Positions 1-9,123 of a DNA stretch of 64,000 bases are shown here, piece after piece. The stretch covers positions 1 to 64,000 of the forward strand of contig NZ_JNVM01000022.1 in assembly GCF_000722545.1 (NCBI RefSeq). The letters run 5' to 3'. A program made the position numbers and the translations under genes. Below the pieces are notes generated by a model, which saw only the letters and a program-made list of their open reading frames with translations, ran no database searches and was not told where the DNA came from. This DNA is from Paenibacillus tyrphae (GTDB taxonomy: Bacteria > Bacillota > Bacilli > Paenibacillales > NBRC-103111). Every line of letters starts with the position of its first letter. Position 1 is the stretch's first letter.

Positions 1-23
1 GACGCCCATGCTGGGCGTACACC

Positions 24-57
24 GAAAAGCCCGACAGGTTTCCCTGTCAGGCTTTCT
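24..57 (-). terminator. Terminator hairpin after the SLH protein gene
   Basis: An inverted repeat (AAAGCC-GACAGG pairing with CCTGTC-GGCTTT around a 4-nt loop) lies 28 bp past the stop codon of the minus-strand gene ending at 85. The T-run in either direction is short, so it may act both ways. Confidence 0.6.
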
Positions 58-84
58 CCGTTTATTAAAGTTCGAATGGATCGG

Positions 85-3000
85 CTACAGCTTCAAAGCT
101 TCCAAAAGCTTGTAAATCATCGTTGCCGCCTCCGCTCTCGTCGCCGTTTGACCGGCGCGGAACGTTTGATCCTCATACCCGCTCACGATCCCGGCCGATA
201 CCGAGGCGTTCACAGCTGCTTCTGCCCATGCGGGAATGCTAGCGGCATCCCGGAATGCATTGGTTTGGTTCCCCGAATTGAATCCGCCGCCGGAGCTCAG
301 CGCATTCGCGATCATCACGGACATTTCCGCCCGGGTGATCGTTTGGTCCGCTTTGAACCACGTGCGGCCGTTTTCTTCGTATCCGTGGATCAGGCCTGCT
401 TTGACCGCTGCGGCTACGCCGGATTTCGCCCAATCCGGAATTTGCGGGTCATCGGCAAACCCGGAGGCGTCCGCGGAGCCTTGAAGACCGAGCGCTTCCG
501 CCATCATTTTCGCGAATTGCCCGCGCGTGACCAACGTTTCCGGACGGAACATCCGGTCTTCAAACCCTTGAATGACGTTCATCCCAACCAAACGGTCGGT
601 ATACGACGCCGCCCAATGCCCGGCCAAATCCGGGAAAGCGGCCGGCTGATAATCGAATACGGCGAACTTCGTAAAATGGTTAACGTTCACGGTGACGGTT
701 CCGTCCGCACGATTGGTCCCGCCGATATAAATCCAGCGCTTTTGCTGCTCATGATAATAATACACCGCTGCCTGATGCCCCGGAAGCAATTGACTGGCGT
801 TATAATGGAACGTCAGAGCGATCGGTTGATTAAAAGTATGACCGGTCGTGCTTGTGACCTCGATCGCCGGACTCACCGCCCGCAGATTCCCGGTGGAAGG
901 AGTCTCCTTGGCAGACAGGATGCTGGCCCGAATCGTACCGTTCGATGGCAAGGCGCCTGCCGGAACTTCGATCGTCACGGCGTCCTTGATGCTGCCCTTG
1001 GTCGCTTGCTTCGCGTTGACCGCAAGCTCCAAAGAGTCAGGGCGGTTCGGTTTATCGCCGGATGCCGGTTGGGTTGTCGTGCTGCCCGAATTGCCGCCCG
1101 TCGAGCTCGAACTTCCGCCGGAGCCGGAGCTTCCGGAGTCGCCGCTCGAATCGCTGCTGTCCGCCGCTTTCGCTACGATGACCGTACGCCGTACCTCGGC
1201 GGCACGATTCCCCGCCAAATCCCGGGCATTGTAATACACCGTGTAAGTTCCCGCCGTATGCGTATCGACGGCTCCGGTGATGACGACATCGCCGTCCACC
1301 CCAAAGTTATCGGCAGCGGAAGCGCCCTGCTCGACGTAAGCCGCACCGACGGTCAGATTCACGGTCGGGTCTCCCTTGAGCGTGATGACCGGAGGCGTAA
1401 GGTCAATGTTTACCGTCAACGGAAGCAATGCTTTGTTTTTATAAGAATCGGTGGCCCGGAACAGCAGTGAATGCACGCCTTCTTGAGAAATCTCGACGTT
1501 GCTGTTGCTATGATAGGATTTATAATTCTGCCCGTTGTCGGTTGATAGCTCCAAGTCGGTACCGGTCCCATATACACTACCGTATACGCTGGCATAGACG
1601 CTGCCCGTAACAATCTGATTCGTCCAGGCGCCGCTGGAATAAGGCTGTCCGTCTGCTGTCTTCCATGTGCCGTGAAGCTCCAGGGAAGTTCCTTTCAAAT
1701 TCACCGCAAAAGCTTGGCTCGCTGCGGCATTTCCGCGCTTGATCGTGGCCGTCAGCGTAAGAGCCGTATCCTGCAGAGGACGCGATACGATTTTGCCGTC
1801 ATCGGTCATCCGTTGAGGATCGGAGCTTTGCCACGAAATGCTTGCCCCATGCTTCCCTGTCGTCGGCAGTTGAAGATTGGCAGCGACTTGACTTATATCG
1901 CCCAAGGACAACGATTGCTTCGTATCGTCGACAGCCTGCTGATCGCTGTAGGGCGCCACGCTTACGAAGATCGGATTGGAATAAAACCACAGGTCCCGGT
2001 AATTCCGCTTGTTAATTTCGATAAACCGGGTTTCGTTGTCGGCGATATCCGTTATCGGATCGATCAGCGGCTCCCCGTTGCTTGTTTCGCCCTCGACGTT
2101 GAGCCCCAGATTCGTTCCTCTGAGCCTGAAATACTGGTTCTTGCTTGCAGTTCCCAAATTATACCTGACGACATGGTAACCTTCCGCATCTGTCGTCCAG
2201 TCCACGCTTGTGAAGCGCTTCAGCACCTTCGTCGAATCGTTGGTATCTTTGTTATATTCGGGGGTACCCGGCTGCGCCAGTCCCGTAACATCGCCGGAAA
2301 TCAGATCGACATGATCAACTTGAACGGGATTTCCGTTATTATTTTGTTCCGGACTTTTGAACCGGATCGTAAGCTGGAGGTTGTCCCCCTCCTTTACCTG
2401 AAGCTCTCCGCCCATCTCTTCCTTGCGACCGTCATCGGTAACCGTAAAATCAAGCGCGTTAATCAGGTCGCCATATACGGAGAACGATTTTCCCGACCGC
2501 ATGCCGGCAACAACCGCCTTCATATCGGAACCGTTCACCCACGTATAGTTTTTGGAGTATTCGCCCGGCCAATATCCGCTGGAGTACAAGCGGTTGCTGC
2601 TGATTTTGAAATGAAAATCCGAATTGGAAAAGTTCCAGAATCTACGCCCTTCCCCAAGCAGCGAATCCCATACGCCTCCAAGCTTGGCGACCATGTAATC
2701 CGTTCCGCCATAGGACCGGTTGGCCGGGGTAGTCAGGTTGTAGCCGCCCCGGTCAGGCTCCATCTGTCCGCCGATCATGCCTTCGAATCCGAAGACGATA
2801 TTCGGTGCGGCGCTGTTAAAATCCCGGATATCGGCAATTGTGTAAACGCCTTTTCTCGAAGGGTGATTTAAGATCGCGTAGCTGGTCTCGGGATATTTTT
2901 CACGAAGCCACCGCAAAGCGGTCAGCGCGTCGTCGCGAGTCGTGTATGCCCGGTTGTCCTGCGCCTTCCAGGCGGCAACGTCCGCCGGATCGAACAGGCT

Positions 3001-3531
3001 TTCATCCCGGTTAGTGAATAAGTATTCGAACTGGCTTACGGCTTTCAGCGCCTCGGGCGAGCCCGGATTGTCAGTTACGATACCGATGCCCACGTGCTCG
3101 TATTTCGGCATGTCCCATTCGAAGCCCGAAAAAATAATTTTATCTTTGTACTTGCCCGACTCCTGCCATTGTTTGATTTTAGGGGCCTGATACTGGGCAA
3201 GACCCCTGGAGAAAGGAACCGGTCCTCCGGGAATGTTGTTTCCGTTGTCGTCCCGTTTGGACATTCTCAAATGGTCGGCAAGGGCCAGCCAATCGAAATC
3301 GTGCTGATTGAATGCGGCATCCAGCACGTGCTCCAGAGATTCCTGCGCATCGTCGGACTGAAAGGTGTGTGCGTGGTATTCGCCCGTCATCCATTTTCCG
3401 GCAGACGGACTTGCTTGACCTCCTGCATCGGCCGGCGCTCCATATACGGTTGCGTTAGGCAGGCCTTGACCAAGGATACAAATGGACAAGGGAATAAGGG
3501 ATAAGGCGCGTTTCCATTTTGGGGATATCAT
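85..3531 (-). CDS. Secreted CehA/McbA-like PHP-fold metallohydrolase with Ig-like, ZU5-like and three SLH domains
   Basis: This is a large cell-surface protein of about 1148 residues. The ATG at 3531 is chosen because AGAGGAG lies about 9 nt upstream and a signal peptide (Lys/Arg then a hydrophobic stretch to about residue 31) follows; an in-frame start 12 codons earlier lacks this. The mature part opens with PHP-type metal motifs: HAH near residue 53, ADH near 85, NHP near 222 and NSDFH near 303, as in CehA/McbA-type hydrolases. A DUF5011-like Ig domain, a Ser/Gly linker, a ZU5-like domain and three SLH repeats follow; the SLH repeats should bind pyruvylated secondary wall polymer. The substrate is unknown. 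PHP phosphoesterase or carbamate-hydrolase chemistry is only inferred from the family. The gene appears monocistronic. Confidence 0.8.
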   Translation of the reverse strand: MISPKWKRALSLIPLSICILGQGLPNATVYGAPADAGGQASPSAGKWMTGEYHAHTFQSDDAQESLEHVLDAAFNQHDFDWLALADHLRMSKRDDNGNNIPGGPVPFSRGLAQYQAPKIKQWQESGKYKDKIIFSGFEWDMPKYEHVGIGIVTDNPGSPEALKAVSQFEYLFTNRDESLFDPADVAAWKAQDNRAYTTRDDALTALRWLREKYPETSYAILNHPSRKGVYTIADIRDFNSAAPNIVFGFEGMIGGQMEPDRGGYNLTTPANRSYGGTDYMVAKLGGVWDSLLGEGRRFWNFSNSDFHFKISSNRLYSSGYWPGEYSKNYTWVNGSDMKAVVAGMRSGKSFSVYGDLINALDFTVTDDGRKEEMGGELQVKEGDNLQLTIRFKSPEQNNNGNPVQVDHVDLISGDVTGLAQPGTPEYNKDTNDSTKVLKRFTSVDWTTDAEGYHVVRYNLGTASKNQYFRLRGTNLGLNVEGETSNGEPLIDPITDIADNETRFIEINKRNYRDLWFYSNPIFVSVAPYSDQQAVDDTKQSLSLGDISQVAANLQLPTTGKHGASISWQSSDPQRMTDDGKIVSRPLQDTALTLTATIKRGNAAASQAFAVNLKGTSLELHGTWKTADGQPYSSGAWTNQIVTGSVYASVYGSVYGTGTDLELSTDNGQNYKSYHSNSNVEISQEGVHSLLFRATDSYKNKALLPLTVNIDLTPPVITLKGDPTVNLTVGAAYVEQGASAADNFGVDGDVVITGAVDTHTAGTYTVYYNARDLAGNRAAEVRRTVIVAKAADSSDSSGDSGSSGSGGSSSSTGGNSGSTTTQPASGDKPNRPDSLELAVNAKQATKGSIKDAVTIEVPAGALPSNGTIRASILSAKETPSTGNLRAVSPAIEVTSTTGHTFNQPIALTFHYNASQLLPGHQAAVYYYHEQQKRWIYIGGTNRADGTVTVNVNHFTKFAVFDYQPAAFPDLAGHWAASYTDRLVGMNVIQGFEDRMFRPETLVTRGQFAKMMAEALGLQGSADASGFADDPQIPDWAKSGVAAAVKAGLIHGYEENGRTWFKADQTITRAEMSVMIANALSSGGGFNSGNQTNAFRDAASIPAWAEAAVNASVSAGIVSGYEDQTFRAGQTATRAEAATMIYKLLEALKL

Positions 3532-3671
3532 GATGACTGCTCCTCTGATCAATGTTGTGTCGCACAAGCTGAGGTTCGAACATTCATCAGTCTAATCCCG
3601 TCAAACGCCCCTTGTCCACGAATTGCCAAAAACAAAATAAAACCTTAACAATAGAACGCTTACATATCCTC

Positions 3672-5669
3672 TCACATTCCGCTCGGGCCGTACACTTGGA
3701 ATTCATAGAGCGAATATCCGTAGGAAGTGCCTCTTGCCGTGCCGTACATCCGGACATACCGGGCATCCTGCGGGGCAAACGTGATCTCTTCGACTCCGCC
3801 CTTCCCGTTCGTCTTCGTATATACGTCCGTCCAATTCGTCGGCGAGCCGCTATCGTTCGACACTTGAATTTTGTAATTTTTGCTGTAGGCGGCTTCCCAG
3901 TTCAGCTTCACTTTATGGATGCTGTACGTCTTCCCGAGATCGACGTAAATCCATTGCGGGTCGCTTCCTTCCACGCTCGCCCAGCGGGTGGAGGCGTTGC
4001 CGTCGAACGCTTTGGACGCTTCGTAGCCGCTTCCTTCCACTGAGCTGGCCTTGCCTGCTTTCCCCTTCGCAAGATTGGCTTCCGTGGAAGGACCGTCGCT
4101 TGTCGTGGTGCTTGCGGTATTGCTGTTCGCCGACGCATTGCCTGCCGCGTCATAAGCCTTGACCGTGTAGCTGTAGGTCGTAGACGGATTCAAGCCCGTA
4201 TCGCTGTACGAAGTGCCTGTTGCCGTGCCGACCTCCACGCCGCCGCGATAAATTTTGTACTCTTTGACCCCGACGTTATCGGTGGAAGCCGTCCAGCTCA
4301 AATTCACTTGACTGCTCGACACGGCCGTTGCGGTCAAGTTCGCCGGAGCGGTAGGCGGCTGCGTATCCGGCGTGCCGCCGGCCGTCGGAATCCACCAGTT
4401 GCCGGAAATGAAGAGCATCGATAACAGATTAAAGGAATCGCTATAATAGCCTTCTTTCTTGTTCTTCATCCAATCCCAGCCCGCATTGATCCATGCCTGA
4501 TGGTTGCTGTTCGTCATGGACGCGGCGATGAACGGCGAGACGAACACGGCCGTCGCATAGCTTGCTTTTTCGTTTACGGTGCCGTCAAGCTTGTAGCCGT
4601 CTTTGATATTGTTCGGGTTGCCGCCGGTCTTTCCTTTGATCCATGTCGCCATTTTGTCGGCGATCGCTTTGCCTCTCGCATCCCCGTAGAACGCGTAGTC
4701 CATCACAATGCGCAGCGGAACGCGGCTGGCGTTGTAATTGTATTCGTCAGGGAATTCTTCCCCCGGCAAGTGCTTGCGCGGAGCCGGCTTCGGCGGATTG
4801 TCGATGACGAAGTCGGAGATCAGACCGGTGACCGGCGTGTATTTGCTGCTGAATTGGCCGTAGACGTTGTACAGATTGTTGATGACGTCAAGCCAGGTTT
4901 GATCCCCCGTCACTTCGTAGAATGCCCGCAAATGGCTGAGCATCCAATCCGACGGACGTGTCTCCCAGGTGCTTTTGGAATCCCAATCTCCCTGATTCAG
5001 CCGGTTTCCGGTCGTCACGTTGCTGACCTTGATGCCGTTCGTAATCATTTTTTTCGCTTCCGCCAAATAATTAACGGAACCGCCGGACCCCCATTGACGA
5101 TCGGCCAAAATGAGCGCATAGGCGATATCAAGGTCTCCGTCTGTGGCCGAGGAGTAATGCCCTTGAGCTCTCTTGTCGTCCGCTACGATCCAGCCCATCA
5201 GATTCGAATTTTCGGAGCTTTTATAAGCTCTTGCCGTTTTGAACAGCCCGTCGAAAATCGTTCTCGCATCCGGGTCATGACCGGCCATCAGCGCCGTAAT
5301 CACCATGCCGTAGCCTTGTCCCTCCGAAGAGCCCAGAGCCTCAAAGTCGTCCTTTTCGCCCGCAACGTTCCCCTTGACGTAATAGCCGCCCGGCAAGGAA
5401 GATAAGTTGTTCTTCAGATGTGCCCCCTTCCAGTAGTCGTAGTAAGCAGCGACGGACGCATTCATGGAAGCTTGCGAAACATGATTCGGCTTGAGGATGC
5501 CGGGATAGCTCAACTGCTGTGGGAACGGTTTCATTTCTCCGGCGGCATGAACCTTCGGCTGCAACGGACTGGGCAAGCCGAAGGCCGCCAGAAGCAGCGC
5601 AGCGGAAAGCAGAATCAGAGAAAACGTTCTCATTTTGCTGCGGGTCGATTGAATCTGGGTTCTGTACAT
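3672..5669 (-). CDS. Secreted GH8 endoglucanase/chitosanase-type glycosidase with FN3 and F5/8C modules
   Basis: A modular extracellular enzyme of about 665 residues. A signal peptide (to about residue 42) precedes a glycoside hydrolase family 8 domain (about 45 to 430) with the family signature ATDGDLDIAYAL and the upstream SEGQGYGM segment that carries the general-acid Glu. A fibronectin type III domain (about 440 to 530) and a C-terminal F5/8 type C (CBM32-like) sugar-binding domain follow. GH8 members cleave beta-1,4 bonds in cellulose, lichenan, xylan or chitosan by inversion; which substrate applies cannot be read from sequence. The ATG at 5669 has AAAGGAGG 9 nt upstream; the ATG two codons earlier sits too close to it. 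No partner gene is adjacent. Confidence 0.88.
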   Translation of the reverse strand: MYRTQIQSTRSKMRTFSLILLSAALLLAAFGLPSPLQPKVHAAGEMKPFPQQLSYPGILKPNHVSQASMNASVAAYYDYWKGAHLKNNLSSLPGGYYVKGNVAGEKDDFEALGSSEGQGYGMVITALMAGHDPDARTIFDGLFKTARAYKSSENSNLMGWIVADDKRAQGHYSSATDGDLDIAYALILADRQWGSGGSVNYLAEAKKMITNGIKVSNVTTGNRLNQGDWDSKSTWETRPSDWMLSHLRAFYEVTGDQTWLDVINNLYNVYGQFSSKYTPVTGLISDFVIDNPPKPAPRKHLPGEEFPDEYNYNASRVPLRIVMDYAFYGDARGKAIADKMATWIKGKTGGNPNNIKDGYKLDGTVNEKASYATAVFVSPFIAASMTNSNHQAWINAGWDWMKNKKEGYYSDSFNLLSMLFISGNWWIPTAGGTPDTQPPTAPANLTATAVSSSQVNLSWTASTDNVGVKEYKIYRGGVEVGTATGTSYSDTGLNPSTTYSYTVKAYDAAGNASANSNTASTTTSDGPSTEANLAKGKAGKASSVEGSGYEASKAFDGNASTRWASVEGSDPQWIYVDLGKTYSIHKVKLNWEAAYSKNYKIQVSNDSGSPTNWTDVYTKTNGKGGVEEITFAPQDARYVRMYGTARGTSYGYSLYEFQVYGPSGM

Positions 5670-5781
5670 TGTCATTTTCCTCCTTTAGTCGGGTAGGATT
5701 CGTTGCTCTACGGTAAACCATTTCCTCCTTTCCGCTTAGTATGATCGTTCGCCCGTATTCCAGCGGAGAAGCATGTGCAAA

Positions 5782-5811
5782 AAAGAACCTGAAACAAACT
5801 TACAGGTTCTG
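5782..5811 (-). terminator. Terminator of the gerBC transcript
   Basis: AGAACCTG pairs with CAGGTTCT around an 11-nt loop and is followed on the minus strand by six T. It lies about 145 bp past the gerC stop and before the GH8 gene. Confidence 0.75.
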
Positions 5812-5955
5812 CGCCGATCCACGGAATGTACATGCTTCATCATATCGTATTTTATTTATGTACTTACAATCTATAGCATCCGTCTGCTAATGTCTTTTGT
5901 TTTTTTTAGGTCCGGTTATGTTTTTTTATGTTTTTATCTAAATTATGGATTGCCT

Positions 5956-7188
5956 TCATGGTCCGGGCGGATTGCGATGCTCAATGACTTTCGAACCGCT
6001 CGCTCCGTACTCCGTCACGGTCGTTTTGGCGTGTACGCGAACCTCGGCTTGACTGAACTTTTGGTCCCATTGGGATTTGACTTTATCCCATGTTTTCGGC
6101 TCATGAATGCGCAGTTCCTTGTTAAATCCGATCACGTCGGCTTTGTACCGCTTCTGAATTTTTTCCAGCGTCTGGCGGATGTTCCGTTCCAATTGCTTCG
6201 CCGCATACTGCCCCTGACGCTTCAGGAAACGGTCGTCGAAGCTTTTCTCGTTCATCACCCAGCTTTCGCTTAACCGACCCCGGGCTTCGATTCGAACCTC
6301 GAACGAGATGTTGTCCCCTTCCACATGCGGCACAATGTCGCTCTTATACGATAAGATTTCATACAGGTTTTTTTGTCCGGTTTCCTCGTCGGCGAACTTC
6401 ACGACGCCTCCCCGTACATTTCCCGTGATCAGCGTGATGCTGCTCAGCTCGTCTTCATCGAGAAAGCCGATCAGCTTTCCGCTCTGTCCGTGAACGATTC
6501 CGGCCCCGGCAAATTTAATTTCTCCTCCCCCTTTGACGATCGCTTGCAGCAAAAAGCTCGACTTGCTCTGCAGGAACGTCAGCAGCTTGGTCAAGGATAC
6601 CGAAGGAAGGATGCGGGTCGATTTGTATTGATTGTCAACCATTTTCAGGATGCGGAATGCCGGGATTTCCTTTGCCCCTTTCAGCTCAAACGTCTCCCTC
6701 GCCAATCCGCGGGCGACGAACACCAGGGCGCTCGGTCTGAATTCCGACTCACGGTACATCAGATCCATAAAACTCCGGATCGGTGTCGTACGAAGCAGCT
6801 CGTCGCCGATCACCAGCGTCTTAAAATGCTGGGCAAATATGGGGCGTTCCGTCCGGAGCGAGATTTCCCGGGTCGACTCCAATAACAAATCGCCGGTTTC
6901 CGTAAAATTTTCATATTTCTTTTGCTCGGACGAGCCGCCGCCCCCTTTGCCTTGCCCGCCGCCGGAGCTGGAAGTAAAAATCTGATAGGTGATCGAGATC
7001 AAATCCTCTTTTTTACGCGCTGCCCCATTTTTGGTCAGAGCCTTTTCAACCTTCGTTTCATGAGCTTTATCCAGCGCGATTCCGGCCACGAGGCTAAGAT
7101 CGTCGATCTCCCGCTGACTCCAGCAGCCCGTCAAAAGCGTCATCGGCAGCAGAGCTAGAATCGCGAGCATCCTATTTCGGCGTTTCAA
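5956..7188 (-). CDS. Ger(x)C family spore germination lipoprotein
   Basis: GerC-type subunit of a nutrient germinant receptor in the spore inner membrane. A 410-residue protein starts with a lipoprotein signal peptide ending in the lipobox LTGC (Cys about 22), then the family motif CWSQREIDDLSLVAGIALD. A Gly/Ser-rich insert near residue 75 is longer than in typical GerC proteins. The ATG overlaps the gerB stop by 4 bp, so the two genes are translationally coupled. The GerA subunit that would complete the receptor is not adjacent but lies about 7 kb upstream, past a bacteriocin cluster. Confidence 0.9.
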   Translation of the reverse strand: MKRRNRMLAILALLPMTLLTGCWSQREIDDLSLVAGIALDKAHETKVEKALTKNGAARKKEDLISITYQIFTSSSGGGQGKGGGGSSEQKKYENFTETGDLLLESTREISLRTERPIFAQHFKTLVIGDELLRTTPIRSFMDLMYRESEFRPSALVFVARGLARETFELKGAKEIPAFRILKMVDNQYKSTRILPSVSLTKLLTFLQSKSSFLLQAIVKGGGEIKFAGAGIVHGQSGKLIGFLDEDELSSITLITGNVRGGVVKFADEETGQKNLYEILSYKSDIVPHVEGDNISFEVRIEARGRLSESWVMNEKSFDDRFLKRQGQYAAKQLERNIRQTLEKIQKRYKADVIGFNKELRIHEPKTWDKVKSQWDQKFSQAEVRVHAKTTVTEYGASGSKVIEHRNPPGP

Positions 7189-8279
7189 GACCGGGCCCCC
7201 TTTCTGCCCGGGAGAACGTGCAGAACCGCGGGCACCAGAATAAACAGAACCAGCGAAGACAAGCCTAACCTATCCCCCAGCTTAAACAATTCGTTCGTAT
7301 CCGCAGGAGCAAAAGAGATCATATAAATAACCGCCAGCAGGACGAAGATGACCGTCCGATGATTCACCTTCCAGCTCTGTGCGATGCCAAGCGCTCCAAG
7401 ATAATAGGACAACGTAAAGGTGGTAAAAATCTGCATAAGCCAGATGACAAGCAGCAGTGTCTCGAAGCGCTCGAAGAAAATTCCCCTGAACTCGAAGCTC
7501 CGGAAAAGCGTGATGGTCGGCCAAGTCCGTGTGATCACGCCGTCCACCGACAACGTTCCTATGACAATGACGCAGGTGACGACATAGAAGAACGCCGGGA
7601 TGAGCACCCCGATCAGCACCGCTTTGATCGCTTTTTCCGGATGCTTCATAAAGGCGGGAACGACGAGCATGATCTCGACGGACGTGTAGGATAGTATCGT
7701 CGTTTTCAACCCGCGCAGCACGGGCATGATGCCGTGGCCCAGAACGGGCCGCATATTGTCGGGTTCGAATACGCTGAGCCCCATGAAGGCGATCAAGATC
7801 AGAATGACGGTCGTGATCGGAAAGATCACTTCGAAGAGCCGGGCGACCGGATTGATTCCCCCCAGTATCAAATAAACGCCCACCCACATAAAAGCGAACG
7901 TAATCGCCCAGATAGGCGTGCCCTCCAGCAGGAACAGCCGGGTAACGTCCAGCACCGCCCGAACCTGAAAAGAGGCCATAAGAATGAAATATAAAGCCGT
8001 AAAAAAACTGAGCGTGATCCCCAGCCACTTGCCGACGAGCAGCCGGTTATATTGATAGTAGGTTTGACCCGGAAAGCGCTGGGACAATTTTACAATCAAA
8101 ATTCCGACCGCTACCGTGATCAATCCGCTGAGGATGAGCGAAATCCAGACATCGGGCGTTTGCGCCGCCTCTACCGAGGTACGGGGCAACGTCAGAATAC
8201 TCACGCCCAGCATATAATTGGAGATCAGCACGGCTGCTTGTATGGTTGTGATGCGGTCCTCGGGCGGCAAAAAAGCCAC
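7185..8279 (-). CDS. GerB family (GerAB/APC) spore germination permease
   Basis: Multi-pass membrane subunit of a germinant receptor, the one that in the family binds the nutrient germinant. The 364-residue sequence has about ten hydrophobic segments and the N-terminal family pattern ITTIQAAVLISNYMLG. The GTG at 8279 is used because AGAGGGG lies 6 to 7 nt upstream. It is followed by gerC with a 4-bp overlap. A 33-bp pattern upstream (8365 to 8400) is shared with the region just ahead of gerA, which hints at common forespore expression. The length fits the family. Confidence 0.9.
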   Translation of the reverse strand: MAFLPPEDRITTIQAAVLISNYMLGVSILTLPRTSVEAAQTPDVWISLILSGLITVAVGILIVKLSQRFPGQTYYQYNRLLVGKWLGITLSFFTALYFILMASFQVRAVLDVTRLFLLEGTPIWAITFAFMWVGVYLILGGINPVARLFEVIFPITTVILILIAFMGLSVFEPDNMRPVLGHGIMPVLRGLKTTILSYTSVEIMLVVPAFMKHPEKAIKAVLIGVLIPAFFYVVTCVIVIGTLSVDGVITRTWPTITLFRSFEFRGIFFERFETLLLVIWLMQIFTTFTLSYYLGALGIAQSWKVNHRTVIFVLLAVIYMISFAPADTNELFKLGDRLGLSSLVLFILVPAVLHVLPGRKGARS

Positions 8280-8364
8280 GGCAAGCCCCTCTTCCTAAGT
8301 AGTGATGCTTCATTTGCCTCCGAAAACGGTGTTTTGAACATGGTTCCACATTCTGCTCCGGAGT

Positions 8365-8400
8365 CCATATTATGGTGGGCATTCCGCTCCAATGTTATGC
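8365..8400 (-). promoter_or_regulatory. Conserved promoter-like element upstream of gerB (copy 1)
   Basis: On the minus strand the pattern is GCATAAC, 18 nt, then CCATAATATGG. The same two blocks at exactly the same distance occur just upstream of gerA (17025 to 17060). GCATA and CATAATA resemble sigma-G -35 and -10 boxes, but the spacing (about 21 nt) is longer than the usual 17 to 18. Confidence 0.4.
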
Positions 8401-8542
8401 AAGAGCGGCAGCCTGGACCTCGCTGTTCCCAGCTTTCGATAAAATGTAACAAAACGCGGGAAAATCCCGTTGTTTTTGAAGAAAAGGATGTCTATTCTTA
8501 AATGGACGATAGTTGCAGAATGCCAGAAAACGGGGGAATAAC

Positions 8543-9067
8543 ATGAGCAAACCACGCAATTTTACCGCATGGATCACGGTTTTTTCCATTATCCTTATCG
8601 GAGTGATCGCCGCATTGTTTTTTATGCCGAAATATGAAGGTACGGTCGGCTTCGACGTGACGCTGCTCCCTCTGCTGAACGCCGTCTTTAACTGCTTTAC
8701 CTTCGCTTTCTTGCTGCTTTCGCTTTATTTCGTTAAGAAGAAAAACATCGCGGCACACCGGAACTTTGTGCTTCTTGCTTTTGTGACCACGGCTTTATTC
8801 CTTGTTTCGTACGTCATGTACCATTTTCTGACCGAGCCGACCAAATTCGGAGGAAGCCTGTGGCTGAAATACGTTTACTTTTTTGTCCTGATCACCCACG
8901 TGCTGCTGGCGATTGTGAACGTCCCTATGGCCTTAATCACCGTAACCCGGGGCTTCAATATGAAAATCGAGTCGCACCGGAAAATCGCCCGTTGGACGAT
9001 GCCCATCTGGCTATATGTAAGCTCCACCGGAGTTCTTGTGTATCTATTAATTTCGCCTTACTATTAA
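8543..9067 (+). CDS. DUF420 (YozB/CtaM-like) membrane protein
   Basis: A 174-residue protein with four to five hydrophobic segments matching the DUF420 family. Conserved His residues fall between helices (for example in AAHRN and ITHVLL). In Gram-positive bacteria CtaM/YozB-like members are linked to cytochrome oxidase assembly; that role is known for relatives and inferred here. The ATG at 8543 is preceded by GGGGG. The gene stands alone on the plus strand, divergent from gerB and convergent with the SagB gene, with a shared terminator after it. Confidence 0.8.
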   Translation: MSKPRNFTAWITVFSIILIGVIAALFFMPKYEGTVGFDVTLLPLLNAVFNCFTFAFLLLSLYFVKKKNIAAHRNFVLLAFVTTALFLVSYVMYHFLTEPTKFGGSLWLKYVYFFVLITHVLLAIVNVPMALITVTRGFNMKIESHRKIARWTMPIWLYVSSTGVLVYLLISPYY

Positions 9068-9071
9068 CGAA

Positions 9072-9114
9072 AAAAGACAGCACGCCCGAATGTGACTTCG
9101 AGCTGCTGTCTTTT
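9072..9114. terminator. Bidirectional terminator between DUF420 and sagB genes
   Basis: AAAAGACAGCA pairs with TGCTGTCTTTT, giving a T-run in both directions between two convergent genes. Confidence 0.8.
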
Positions 9115-9123
9115 GCCGTTTTC

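Noticed and set aside
76..1470. A 464-codon open frame antisense to the SLH protein
   Set aside because: It is an Arg-rich shadow of a high-GC gene with no ribosome binding site and no recognisable domain.
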